Origin: a virus
Reading direction: 5' to 3' (one strand)
Virus record (IMG/VR): IMGVR_UViG_3300038548_000183
Span: 1-48,548 of that record
Length of the DNA: 48,548 nucleotides
Positions 29,987 through 38,122 of this stretch are shown here, piece by piece. The notes under the pieces are model-generated. The model was given only the letters and a program-made list of their open reading frames with translations. It searched no databases and was not told the DNA's origin. Made by a program: the position numbers and the translations under genes. Position 1 is the first letter of the stretch; each line of letters starts with the position of its first letter.

Positions 29987-30697
29987 TTACCAATTCCCGA
30001 CGTTGAGGAATAAGTCTCGCGGCCTTGGTCGCCGGCCGAGGATCCTCTCCATTGATTCGTATAGGTCCGCCCGCTCTTCGATCTCCTGGCCGGCTCGCCG
30101 CTTGGCTTCTCCATTCATCGCCTCGAGACGCTCGTCGATCCGGCGGTTGACCTCCTCCGCCCCGATATACCTGGTCTCGACCTCGACCCCATACTCCCGA
30201 AGAATATCATCGAATCGGCTCGAGTATTTCCGCCGGCCTTTTTGGGATCGCTTCGCCCCCGATGACGACCCGATAAAGGATCTCGCATTTCGACCCAGGC
30301 GGAGCTCCGACGCCGGGACGATCGCCAGGTCGGATAAGGGCCGCGCATAATGGAAGTCTGGCCGGCCGTCCGTATTCTTCTGGATCCTCATCTTCGCCAG
30401 CCGATTTAATTCCAGTCGGACGGATTTACTTTCGCGCCATCTCTCCGTCGCCGGGATCCTGGGCCGCCGTCGCCGGCGTCGACCGGATCGGAGAAACGAG
30501 ACCATATCCTCCTCGGCGAGGCCCTTCTCTTTGACCTCGGCCCGCAATTGCTCGACGGCCAGGCGGATGACCGGGACGACCGGGACGACCTCCTCGGCTC
30601 GGTCGACGACCGGGTCGAGATCATCCTCGGCCAGGTCGACGATTACCTGGCGCCCGGTAATGGATCCCTTGCTCGGAATATACTCTCGAGTCTTCGT
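29987..30697 (-). CDS. Hypothetical protein, possible ACG start
   Basis: About 236 residues. The frame is open from inside the upstream gene, but no ATG, GTG or TTG lies near 30,700. ACG 30697 sits 6 nt after a perfect AAGGAGG, so a non-standard start or a sequencing error is likely. Segment SITGRQVIVDLAEDDLD resembles ITGQNVIIDLAQ of the 31697-32449 protein. The rest is charged and helical (RRRRRRPRIP, FDDILREYGVEVETRYIGAEE). Not recognised; possibly a virion component. Confidence 0.6.
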   Translation of the reverse strand, partial: TKTREYIPSKGSITGRQVIVDLAEDDLDPVVDRAEEVVPVVPVIRLAVEQLRAEVKEKGLAEEDMVSFLRSGRRRRRRPRIPATERWRESKSVRLELNRLAKMRIQKNTDGRPDFHYARPLSDLAIVPASELRLGRNARSFIGSSSGAKRSQKGRRKYSSRFDDILREYGVEVETRYIGAEEVNRRIDERLEAMNGEAKRRAGQEIEERADLYESMERILGRRPRPRDLFLNVGNW

Positions 30698-30708
30698 CTT
30701 TGCCCTCC

Positions 30709-31221
30709 TTATTTTTCGATGATAACAGGCTCGAGCCCGACGTCGATCTCGCTCTCGGTAACCTCCAGAGCTTCGCCCGCTCGCCGGCTCAATCGCATAA
30801 GAATATCGGCGTCGTCCCGAAACGATCGCTCTTCGATCTTGACCTTTACGCGGACGTCTCCCGGGTCGGTGTAATTGGTAACCCATACTTCCTGGCCTGG
30901 CCGGAATCGCAGAGCGAGAGATTTCGTATTTACGGCCGCCGTGAGCTCGTCGCCCGTCGTGCGGACCTGGGCGATCCCGGTCAACATTTTCAAGTATGCG
31001 AGATCCTCCTGGATTTGCTTAAGTTGATCTTCCTCGGTTTTATTGTGAAGAGCCGAGGCCGCGATCATGGCGGTAATTTGCGCCTCGTTTTCCCTTGACC
31101 TCTCGACGGATCCCCAGATTTCGGATCCCCAGGCAAAGGCGGCGCCGCCGGATCCGGTCCCGACCAGGAGCCAGATTAAAATCCGAAGCCAAGCGGTCTC
31201 CCAAAGTTTATTTAAAAACAT
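30709..31221 (-). CDS. Membrane-anchored coiled-coil protein (possible inner spanin)
   Basis: 170 residues. One N-terminal membrane helix (WLRILIWLLVGTGSGGAAFAW), then a periplasmic helical region (NEAQITAMIAASALHNKTEEDQL) and a beta-rich end (VRVKVKIEERSF, EIDVGLEPVIIEK). The topology fits an inner-membrane spanin or another envelope protein. GGAGGGCCCGCG before ATG. Confidence 0.6.
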   Translation of the reverse strand: MFLNKLWETAWLRILIWLLVGTGSGGAAFAWGSEIWGSVERSRENEAQITAMIAASALHNKTEEDQLKQIQEDLAYLKMLTGIAQVRTTGDELTAAVNTKSLALRFRPGQEVWVTNYTDPGDVRVKVKIEERSFRDDADILMRLSRRAGEALEVTESEIDVGLEPVIIEK

Positions 31222-31232
31222 CGCGGGCCCTC

Positions 31233-31697
31233 CTATATGAAATCGCGGACGGTAAGGTCGACAAAGGAATCGCGAATCGCTCTCGCAATCGGCGGATAAA
31301 TTCGCTCGTAAGCCTGGCGGGATTGCATGAGATTATCGGAGCCAGGCGAGACGAAATTCGTCCGAGGCATATCGCCGACCAAGATACAGCCGTCCGTATG
31401 GTCATCGTTGTTTCCGGTGTGAAAATAAATCCATTTGAAATTTTCGACCTCCGGGATCCAGAGCATACCTTTATGGAAAGAATACCTCTTCGCGTAAATC
31501 CCGTCGAGCTTGCCGGCGGTCCGCAGGCGAAGCCGATACGTCCCGGCCGGGATCCGAGTCTCGCCGAATTTCTTGATGGCTCTCTCCTCGTCTTCGAGGG
31601 TAAAGCATAAGAAGAGGAGAGGGTCCGAATTCCCTCGACGTAAAAGCCCGAGGGTATCCTCCGCCGAATTGCTGAAACGGTCCAGGTAAAGAAGCAT
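31233..31697 (-). CDS. DUF5675-like protein, probable cell-wall hydrolase
   Basis: 154 residues. CFTLEDEER, IPAGTYRLRLR, HKGMLWIPEV and IYFHTGNNDDHTDGCILVGD match the DUF5675 pattern, with histidine and cysteine placed like the H...C motif of L,D-transpeptidase folds. Such proteins replace endolysins in many phages. Its place next to holin-like and envelope proteins supports a lysis role. TGATG overlap with the upstream fibre gene. Confidence 0.72.
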   Translation of the reverse strand: MLLYLDRFSNSAEDTLGLLRRGNSDPLLFLCFTLEDEERAIKKFGETRIPAGTYRLRLRTAGKLDGIYAKRYSFHKGMLWIPEVENFKWIYFHTGNNDDHTDGCILVGDMPRTNFVSPGSDNLMQSRQAYERIYPPIARAIRDSFVDLTVRDFI

Positions 31698-32449
31698 CAG
31701 GCGGCCATCGTTATAACGTAATTGGTCTGGACGACCTCGCCGGTCGTCTTCGTTACGACGAGCCAGACGTCGCCGGCGGAAGAGTAAGCCGTATGGCCGC
31801 TCGAGTCTTCTCCATCGAGAGAGAATTCGTCGGCGTCGATAACCGTGATAACGAAGTCGCGGTCGTTTACTTCGGTCATCCCGACGACGTTGTCGATATG
31901 GATCTCGTCGCCGGTCGCCAGGTCATGATTTACCGACGTCGTTACGACGGCCGGATTTGCCTGGGTAATATTTGAGATCGAGAGCTTCTTAAATAGAGCA
32001 TGGGTGACCAGGTCGCCATTATCAAATTTGAGACCGATCTCGGAGATTCTTCCGACGGCCTCCAGAGAGAGCCAGACGACCGCGGCCTTTACGAGAGAGA
32101 GCCCCGCAGAGTCGGGAGTAATATCGTCATCGATCCAAAGGTCGATATCTTTCGAGTCGAGCTCGGCCTCGAGGATCGTATCGGTATCGAGCGGATCCGA
32201 GAGCCCGGACCCGACCGCGATTTGCTCGATTTGTCTTACCGAGCCCTGGATCGCCCGCCAGATTTTTATGAGCTCGATTTGCGCCAGGTCGATAATGACA
32301 TTCTGGCCGGTAATGAGCCGGCCGGAAGGCGTCCAGATTTGCCCGTCCGGCCTCCATATCGTCCCTGGCGGGATCTTCTCCGGCGTCTTGATGTTGATCT
32401 TATACTTCTGGACCTCGAAGCCCCATCCGATCCTCGCCATATCTCGCAT
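31697..32449 (-). CDS. Tail fibre-like protein with FCCH-type beta domain
   Basis: 250 residues. The C-terminal third has TTSVNHDLATGDEIHIDNVVGM-type and TVIDADEFSLDG segments, the pattern of the small beta domain shared by many phage fibres and ubiquitin-activating enzymes. The N-terminus contains WRPDGQIWTPSGRLITGQNVIIDLA. Predicted virion surface protein. GGAGG lies 5 nt before ATG 32449. Confidence 0.7.
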   Translation of the reverse strand: MRDMARIGWGFEVQKYKINIKTPEKIPPGTIWRPDGQIWTPSGRLITGQNVIIDLAQIELIKIWRAIQGSVRQIEQIAVGSGLSDPLDTDTILEAELDSKDIDLWIDDDITPDSAGLSLVKAAVVWLSLEAVGRISEIGLKFDNGDLVTHALFKKLSISNITQANPAVVTTSVNHDLATGDEIHIDNVVGMTEVNDRDFVITVIDADEFSLDGEDSSGHTAYSSAGDVWLVVTKTTGEVVQTNYVITMAA

Positions 32450-32461
32450 CTATTCCTCCGC

Positions 32462-32842
32462 TCAAAAAGAAAAAAGTTGTAATTGGATCTCCATTGTGAC
32501 CCCAAAAAATGCCCTTACCCCGGCCATCGCCACGGAAACCCGGTCGCCTTTTTTGAAATTGAAAGGTATATATTTGACGTGCCCCGTATCGTCAAATTCC
32601 AAACCGCCTCCGCTGGTAAATCCACAAAAGGATTTCCATTTTCTCTCCTCCTGATCCAACGGCCCGATCCCGATCTCTATATTGCCATCATCGTGTCCGC
32701 TTGTGGGAATCCAAAACCAAGAGATCATCGCCCACCTCGTATCGAATTCCACCACGTCGATTAACTCCTGCCACGGTCCCGGATTGTTCCTCGGAGGAAA
32801 CCCATTCCCGACGATAAGTTTTGGAGATAATTGTTGGCTCAT
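32462..32842 (-). CDS. Fibre-associated beta-sandwich protein (single domain)
   Basis: 126 residues from ATG 32842 (ATGA overlap). GPWQELIDVVEFDTRWAMIS, GNIEIGIGPLDQEE, YIPFNFKKGDRVSVAMAGV. It aligns by eye with both halves of the neighbouring 297-residue protein, so it is a third copy of the same domain. Probably a fibre or decoration protein. Confidence 0.7.
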   Translation of the reverse strand: MSQQLSPKLIVGNGFPPRNNPGPWQELIDVVEFDTRWAMISWFWIPTSGHDDGNIEIGIGPLDQEERKWKSFCGFTSGGGLEFDDTGHVKYIPFNFKKGDRVSVAMAGVRAFFGVTMEIQLQLFSF

Positions 32843-33732
32843 GGATTCCCCCAAAACGTCGCGGCAATCTTGAAGTCAATAAAATTCAAAACAGGATTTG
32901 CATTAACTTCTCTGAATACGGCGCCCCTGATCCAAACCGAGTCGCCCTTTTCCCAAGGGATCGGAAAATTCATAACGTCCGCCATGACTGAAACATGGAT
33001 GCCACCAAATCCTCCGCCCAAGCTCGTAAAGCCGACGTCGATTAACTCCGGCAAATTTGGCGGGGAGCCCTCCCCTGGTTGGACCGCCCCCAATTGCCAT
33101 CGCGCATTGAGCGTTGGATTCTGAATTGCGTCCGCACAAATCGAGAGCCAAGAGGCATTAAAACCGAGCCCCTCATTCGGTGTCGTCATCTCATACCAAA
33201 GGCCCAGGAGATTATCCCCAGGAAACCGAACGCCGGCCGGCGTCGTCGGCGCGTTTATGAATCCTCCGACCGGCTGGAAAAGAACGGTCGTGGAGAGATG
33301 GACCGTCGCCGGCCGGACCGGCTGGAATTGGTCGCTTACGGTCAAGAATAAAAGGATCTCCTGGATGCCCACCGCGCCCGTTACTTTTCTGCATCTCGCC
33401 CACAATTGATCCCCGGCCGAGAGCTTTAACGGGAAGGAGTAATTACAATTCGTCCCGCGGCCGCCGCCCGTTGAGCGGGCGTAAAATTTCATCGGGCCCC
33501 AGACAGTCTCGGCCGGCGGCGACGTCGGCCCGACCCCGATCTCCACGTCATGCTGAGTACCAATAAGTAAATCGACCCCCATCACCAACAAGGCCCAGGA
33601 GGAATCAAAAGTAATCGGATGGGTCGCCTGATTAACGCCCATAAATAAAGCCGTCCAGGGACCGAAAACTCCGACCGCTGAATCCGATGGAATTTCCACC
33701 TTCGACGATCCCGAGCTTTTAATTTCTGCCAT
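32839..33732 (-). CDS. Fibre-associated protein with two beta-sandwich domains
   Basis: 297 residues. Two copies of one domain: residues ~20-150 (GPWTALFMGV, HDVEIGVGPTSPPAETVWGP, FPLKLSAGDQLWARCRKVTG) and ~160-297 (LGLWYEMTTPNEGLGFNASW, PIPWEKGDSVWIRGAVFREV). With the following gene this makes three tandem copies. GGAGTTAATCG before the ATG. Likely a distal tail or fibre component. Confidence 0.72.
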   Translation of the reverse strand: MAEIKSSGSSKVEIPSDSAVGVFGPWTALFMGVNQATHPITFDSSWALLVMGVDLLIGTQHDVEIGVGPTSPPAETVWGPMKFYARSTGGGRGTNCNYSFPLKLSAGDQLWARCRKVTGAVGIQEILLFLTVSDQFQPVRPATVHLSTTVLFQPVGGFINAPTTPAGVRFPGDNLLGLWYEMTTPNEGLGFNASWLSICADAIQNPTLNARWQLGAVQPGEGSPPNLPELIDVGFTSLGGGFGGIHVSVMADVMNFPIPWEKGDSVWIRGAVFREVNANPVLNFIDFKIAATFWGNP

Positions 33733-33735
33733 CGA

Positions 33736-36700
33736 TTAACTCCAGAAAGTGAGATCGCCTAGCCAGTCGTGCGTTTGAGGTGCGCTCTCGGCTGGGCCGT
33801 CTTGGTTGTCTCTCGCCCTGACGAAGACCCGGTCGTCTTTTTGCCATCCTTCATACGGGAAGGAGTATTGCCTCGAGCTCCGACCATCGACCCCCTGCTG
33901 GTCTGTAATGATTGCGATCCCCTCCAGGACGGGCTCGACCTGGCCCGGGACGCCCCTCCCGAAATCCAGGATCCCGATCGTGGGAACCGGGACGCCTGGA
34001 AAGCCCCCGAATCCATTGGCGACCTCGATCGTAATCCACTTCGGAGTAAATGGCAGGACGACCGGATTTGGGAATCCGGTCACAGGCTCTTGACCCCCCA
34101 ATGGAGGCCGCCCGGTGAGCTCAAGCCAAAAGCCGTTTTCGAAGAGCCCATCGGCCGCAACGACTGGAAAGAAAAATTCGAGGCTCGTCGAATTGGTAAG
34201 CCCCAGGACCGGAGGCTCGACCCGAGCGACCGCGAAGACCCGGAGCTCTTTCGAGTCGGTCCGAAATTCTGTTTTCTGTATGAGGAATTCCCTATTCTCG
34301 TATCCTCGGCCGGAGGGATCCAGGCCCGAATAATTGGTGACGCCGATAAGCTCGGCGAGCTCGACGTCGGCCGTCCGACGATGGCCTGGTATGGTCATGA
34401 CGATGCGGAAAGATCCGGGATTTGAGAACTGTAAGAAATCCCTCGCGACCCGGTCGGCGACGAAATCATCGCGGACGAAAAAGAGCTTAAGGTCTTTACT
34501 CTCGACCCGTTGGAGAGAATCGACCGCGGCGTCGTCCCGGACATTTAAAAGGCCCTGCCAGGACTGCTCGGAAAACATACGGATATACTGGAGCTTGACC
34601 TCGTTAATGATCGGCCTCGCGAGCGAATGCGTCTCGCTTCGGACGTAAATATCCTGGACGTCGTCGAGGATAGTCCGGTCTGGATTCGAGCCGGCGATAT
34701 AGCGGATCGTAATCCGGCCGTCTTTGTTGGTAAAGAGGAAGATTCCGAAAGACCTGGTCATCCTGGCCAGGGCCTCCCGGTGATTCATCCGTTGAGTGAT
34801 CGCTCCATCGCAAAAGAAGCCGGGCGCCGGCCCTCCGGTCGCGACCTCGGCCATGATCTCGCCGGCGAAGTCGAAGCCGATAAGGTCGAGCTCCGTCCCG
34901 GGATCCCGTCCCGCGATTCTTGTCAGGTATAGGAGGATCGCCTCCGCAGGATTTCGGACCGGCGTCCCGAATTGGTCGCCCGTATCGGTCATCCCTTCGC
35001 CATCCCATCGGACCTCGAAGCCGTCGGCCTGGCCAGTCCCGAAAACGACGTGCGTAAAAATATAATCGATCCCGTCGATGGTCTTGGCGACCTCGACAAT
35101 CGAGAAGCCTCCGACCTGCTCGATAAAGGATTGATCCGGCTCCGGCCTCGCGTCAGGATCTTTAATAAAGATTCGGATCGGACCATGCGGGATAGGATGC
35201 TGGGCGAGATTAAAGGTCGTCGAGTCGAGGCGTACCGCATTCATTGAGCCGGTGACGTCGAGGCCCGTCGAGTCGAGGATCCCGAAGACGATCGGCGAAA
35301 AGATTTCCGTCTCGTCGAATCGGCCCTCGGTCCGCTGGCGGATATTTCTCGCGAAGACCGGGTCGGGCGTGAAATTCTCCCGGGTCAAAAGGTCGGGAAG
35401 TTTCTCCTGTAAAAACTTAAAAGTATTATCCGAGACCCGGAGCTTCGCCAGGCCCGGCGGGAAAGTCGCGTGTACGATGGTCCCGGTATATGCGATTTGA
35501 AAAATTGCCTCGCTCTCTCCTTCGCCTCCGATCTTGATGACGACCTCGCGATTCTGCGGAGGCGTCTCCGACATAAGCCGGCGGAGCTCGCCATCCGTAT
35601 CGACGATCGTGAGCTCGGCGTCGCCGATTTGAGCGAGGCCCGAAGGTACCTGGATCGATCGAATAATCGAGCCGAAAGACTTGACCTTCCCGACATACAT
35701 ACGGGTCGGATGGCGGATCCCTTTCGCGGCCCGGTAAAGCGTCCCGCCAGTAAGTTTAATCTCGGCGATAATCAAGGTCTTGGCGACCGAGACCGGGCCC
35801 TCGATAAACGAAGGCAGGGCTTCGCCCGTCAGGACGATCGCGTCGCCTGGGTCATTCTCGACGGCCACAAATGGGATAACGGAGCCGAATTCGGCGAAAT
35901 CTCCCAAGGCGACGGCGTCGAAGCCCGTCAGGATCCCGCCCGGTTGCTCCAGGCGCTCCGCCAGGCCCTCGTCGATAGTCAGGCCGGCCGTATCGGCCGC
36001 GGCCTTGGCGACGTCAATTGTCGACGTCTCGGGATCGGTCGCCAGGTCGATCGTATCGGTACCGACGATTTCCGTCGGCGGCGCCGGCGTCGCGTTTCTT
36101 ATCTCGATCCCAATTACGGCCATCGCCGCCGCGGCGCCGTTATGGCTCGCGTCGATCGTCGGAGGTATCGGCGGGTCGACCCGAAATTGAGCCTGGAGGC
36201 TCAGGCCGCCAGGCTCCTCGACGATCTCGGTAAATCCCGAGCCTGGCGTAAAATTGACATTACCGTGGACCCCAAATCCGCCGACGGCCGCATTCGCGGG
36301 ATCCCCAAAAATGGCCAGGGTCGCGGCAAGAGAGGTTACGGAGTCCGCGACATTGGTCTCGACCTGGACGATAGCGCCGGAGCCGTCGGTCCCGGAGGTA
36401 TCCATATTGTCGAATTCGACGATCGCCCAAAGGCCATCGCTCGCCCCCGACGAGAAGGTAATCGCGAGCCCGCCGGTCGAAGGCGAGGGATCCAGGGCCC
36501 GAAAAACAGCGAGGACCGATCGCTCGGTCCCATCGCCCGCGGATTTCTGATACTGGACCTCGGCGATTTTTACCCAGGTCAGGCCGGCGCCGGTGACCGA
36601 GACCACGGTCATATTTTCATTCTGGAAATTGTCGGCGCCGGAGATAAATGCCAGGATTAATTTATCCGCCCCTGGAGAAATCGAGGCCGTATTATAAACG

Positions 36701-36756
36701 ATATGATTCGCGGGATCATAAGCCGAGGTTAATAAGGTTTGAGTGATATCGGGCAT
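33736..36756 (-). CDS. Large tail-tip/baseplate hub protein
   Basis: 1,006 residues. Residues 1-230 form a domain shared with the 38863-39600 protein (both end IRNATPAPP or LRNATPAPP). Residues ~235-300 hold two units like those of the giant fibre repeat (TDTIDLATDPETS, ADTAGLTIDEGLAERL). The remainder (YRAAKGIRHPTRMYVGKVKS, GFFCDGAITQRMNHREALAR, RSFGIFLFTNKDGRITIRYI, SETHSLARPIINEVKLQYI) resembles tail-associated hub proteins of siphophages. It follows the tape measure module, as expected for a tail-tip protein. Specific enzymatic motifs are not seen. Confidence 0.75.
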   Translation of the reverse strand: MPDITQTLLTSAYDPANHIVYNTASISPGADKLILAFISGADNFQNENMTVVSVTGAGLTWVKIAEVQYQKSAGDGTERSVLAVFRALDPSPSTGGLAITFSSGASDGLWAIVEFDNMDTSGTDGSGAIVQVETNVADSVTSLAATLAIFGDPANAAVGGFGVHGNVNFTPGSGFTEIVEEPGGLSLQAQFRVDPPIPPTIDASHNGAAAAMAVIGIEIRNATPAPPTEIVGTDTIDLATDPETSTIDVAKAAADTAGLTIDEGLAERLEQPGGILTGFDAVALGDFAEFGSVIPFVAVENDPGDAIVLTGEALPSFIEGPVSVAKTLIIAEIKLTGGTLYRAAKGIRHPTRMYVGKVKSFGSIIRSIQVPSGLAQIGDAELTIVDTDGELRRLMSETPPQNREVVIKIGGEGESEAIFQIAYTGTIVHATFPPGLAKLRVSDNTFKFLQEKLPDLLTRENFTPDPVFARNIRQRTEGRFDETEIFSPIVFGILDSTGLDVTGSMNAVRLDSTTFNLAQHPIPHGPIRIFIKDPDARPEPDQSFIEQVGGFSIVEVAKTIDGIDYIFTHVVFGTGQADGFEVRWDGEGMTDTGDQFGTPVRNPAEAILLYLTRIAGRDPGTELDLIGFDFAGEIMAEVATGGPAPGFFCDGAITQRMNHREALARMTRSFGIFLFTNKDGRITIRYIAGSNPDRTILDDVQDIYVRSETHSLARPIINEVKLQYIRMFSEQSWQGLLNVRDDAAVDSLQRVESKDLKLFFVRDDFVADRVARDFLQFSNPGSFRIVMTIPGHRRTADVELAELIGVTNYSGLDPSGRGYENREFLIQKTEFRTDSKELRVFAVARVEPPVLGLTNSTSLEFFFPVVAADGLFENGFWLELTGRPPLGGQEPVTGFPNPVVLPFTPKWITIEVANGFGGFPGVPVPTIGILDFGRGVPGQVEPVLEGIAIITDQQGVDGRSSRQYSFPYEGWQKDDRVFVRARDNQDGPAESAPQTHDWLGDLTFWS

Positions 36757-36759
36757 ATC

Positions 36760-37494
36760 TTAAAGCTCGATCTCGGCGCCGAGACCCTCCTCGATTAAAG
36801 TCACGGCCCATTCGAAGACCGGATCGGGCGCCGGCTCGCTCTCCTCTCGAGGATTAAAGCCGGCCGTCTCGATCGAGACGAAGAGGCTCTCGACCGGGTC
36901 CGCCTGGGAATCGTTTTCGATCCAGACAAACGGATCGATCGATCCCGAGACGCCCTTCCAGAATGCCAGAAATTGGGCCCGCTCCGATTCCGGGAAGCGG
37001 AAAGAATAATCGCGCCGCTCGAGCTCGAATAATTCCAAGGCGTACCGCTTTCCTCGATTCGTCCGCTCTTGGATTGTCTCTTGCTGGATCCCGGGAGTAA
37101 ATCCGAATTGTATCCCGCGAGGGAGTACCGTCCGCCGGCCGACGACGAGCTCGCCGATTTGGGTCAGGGCCGAGTTACTATCGAGGATTTCAATCGAGAG
37201 AAATCGAAAGGTCTGGAGGGTCGGCTTCGAGACGATATTCTTCGCCCGGTAAGCCGGCGTATCGACGATCGTCGTCGGAGGAGAGGAGGCTCCGACCTTG
37301 ACCGTGATCGTCGCGACCGGGTCGAAATTATGGTTACCGATAAAGATCGTATCGAAGGTCCGAGGCGTCAGGAAATCGATCTCGATGGTCCCGCCGTTGA
37401 GGGAATTAAAACGAAAAGGCGCCGAGTAATCGCCGTCGATAAGATTCTCTTTTGGGAAGGTCGGGTCTTCGGACGTGACCGTAATAAGCGACAT
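36760..37494 (-). CDS. Distal tail-like protein
   Basis: 244 residues from ATG 37494. Begins SLITVTSEDPTFPKENLIDGD and TIEIDFLTPRTFDTIFIGNHN, a discoidin-like beta domain opening; later GKRYALELFELERRDYSFRFPESERAQFLAFW resembles distal tail/tail-assembly proteins. Lies between the tail genes and the hub protein. The start abuts the plus-strand P8 promoter region. Confidence 0.68.
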   Translation of the reverse strand: MSLITVTSEDPTFPKENLIDGDYSAPFRFNSLNGGTIEIDFLTPRTFDTIFIGNHNFDPVATITVKVGASSPPTTIVDTPAYRAKNIVSKPTLQTFRFLSIEILDSNSALTQIGELVVGRRTVLPRGIQFGFTPGIQQETIQERTNRGKRYALELFELERRDYSFRFPESERAQFLAFWKGVSGSIDPFVWIENDSQADPVESLFVSIETAGFNPREESEPAPDPVFEWAVTLIEEGLGAEIEL

Positions 37495-37499
37495 ATTTT

Positions 37500-37572
37500 G
37501 GCCTCGAAAATAAATCGAAAAAAGATACGATTTTGCTTGACAATAACCGAGCGAGTCGGGTATTATAGTAAT
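37500..37572 (+). promoter_or_regulatory. Promoter P8 (plus strand) of the nine-copy family
   Basis: TTGACA at 37537-37542, 18-bp spacer ATAACCGAGCGAGTCGGG, TATTAT at 37561-37566, 6 bp to ATG 37573. Upstream AAATAAATCGAAAAAAGATACGATTTTGC, split over the element, matches the minus-strand copies P6 and P7. Confidence 0.87.
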
Positions 37573-37788
37573 ATGATTAAAACAACGAAGACCCACGATG
37601 TTTGGATTAACGAAAACGAAATCGATCCCAGAGACGAAATCCTCGAGGAGCTCCGAGTAAGCCTGGTCGAGGAAGGGATCGTAATCCCGACCGACGACGA
37701 TTTTAATAACCCCGCCGTTAATACCGCGATGCTCCGCCGCCGCGACTTCGACGTCAATAACGGCCCGCTCGCCTGCGAGATCAAGTAA
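37573..37788 (+). CDS. Leaderless small acidic protein (P8)
   Basis: 71 residues. ATG 37573 is the predicted first transcribed base and has no ribosome-binding site. Starts MIKTTKTHDVWINENEID, the leader-family wording; the rest is acidic (DEILEELRVSLVEEGIVIP). Opens a five-gene plus-strand block within the minus-strand tail operon. Unrecognised. Confidence 0.68.
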   Translation: MIKTTKTHDVWINENEIDPRDEILEELRVSLVEEGIVIPTDDDFNNPAVNTAMLRRRDFDVNNGPLACEIK

Positions 37789-37808
37789 GAAAAAAAGGAG
37801 AAAACGAA

Positions 37809-38006
37809 ATGACCTTCGAAGATGAATACGCGGACCGAAAAGAAATCCCGATGACCATCGAAAACGACGAAGAAGTTATCTTCGTCAAATGCTGGGAATG
37901 CGAAGGCTCCGGCATTTACTCCAAGGCGACCCGATGGGAGCCCGCCGATAAATGCGACGCCTGCGAAGGGAATGGCGGTTACGAAAAAGTCGTCAAATCC
38001 GAGTAA
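37809..38006 (+). CDS. DnaJ-type zinc-finger protein
   Basis: 65 residues; AAAGGAGAAAACGAA before ATG 37809. Two C-x-x-C-x-G-x-G modules, CWECEGSGIY and CDACEGNGGY, as in the zinc centre of DnaJ. Acidic N-terminus. May bind a partner or peptide; function unknown. Confidence 0.72.
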   Translation: MTFEDEYADRKEIPMTIENDEEVIFVKCWECEGSGIYSKATRWEPADKCDACEGNGGYEKVVKSE

Positions 38007-38074
38007 AAATAAAAATGAAAAAAGATCGGTTTTTACTTGACTATAACCCAGCAAGTCGGGTATTCTATATATAG
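38001..38074 (+). promoter_or_regulatory. Promoter P9 (plus strand) of the nine-copy family
   Basis: TTGACT at 38037-38042, 18-bp spacer ATAACCCAGCAAGTCGGG, TATTCT at 38061-38066, 8 bp to an ATG at 38075. A-rich upstream element (AAAAATAAAAATGAAAAAAG). Confidence 0.83.
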
Positions 38075-38122
38075 ATGAAACGAACAACGAAAACCGAAAC
38101 AACGAAAAGGAGCAAAACGACC

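Noticed and set aside
35470-36660. A 396-codon plus-strand open frame
   Set aside because: Antisense of the hub protein gene with the same artefactual composition as other shadows in GC-rich coding DNA.
36760-37596. Earlier start for the distal tail-like gene at 37596
   Set aside because: It would translate through the plus-strand promoter P8; the extra N-terminus is the same promoter-derived sequence that appears in frame at other family sites.
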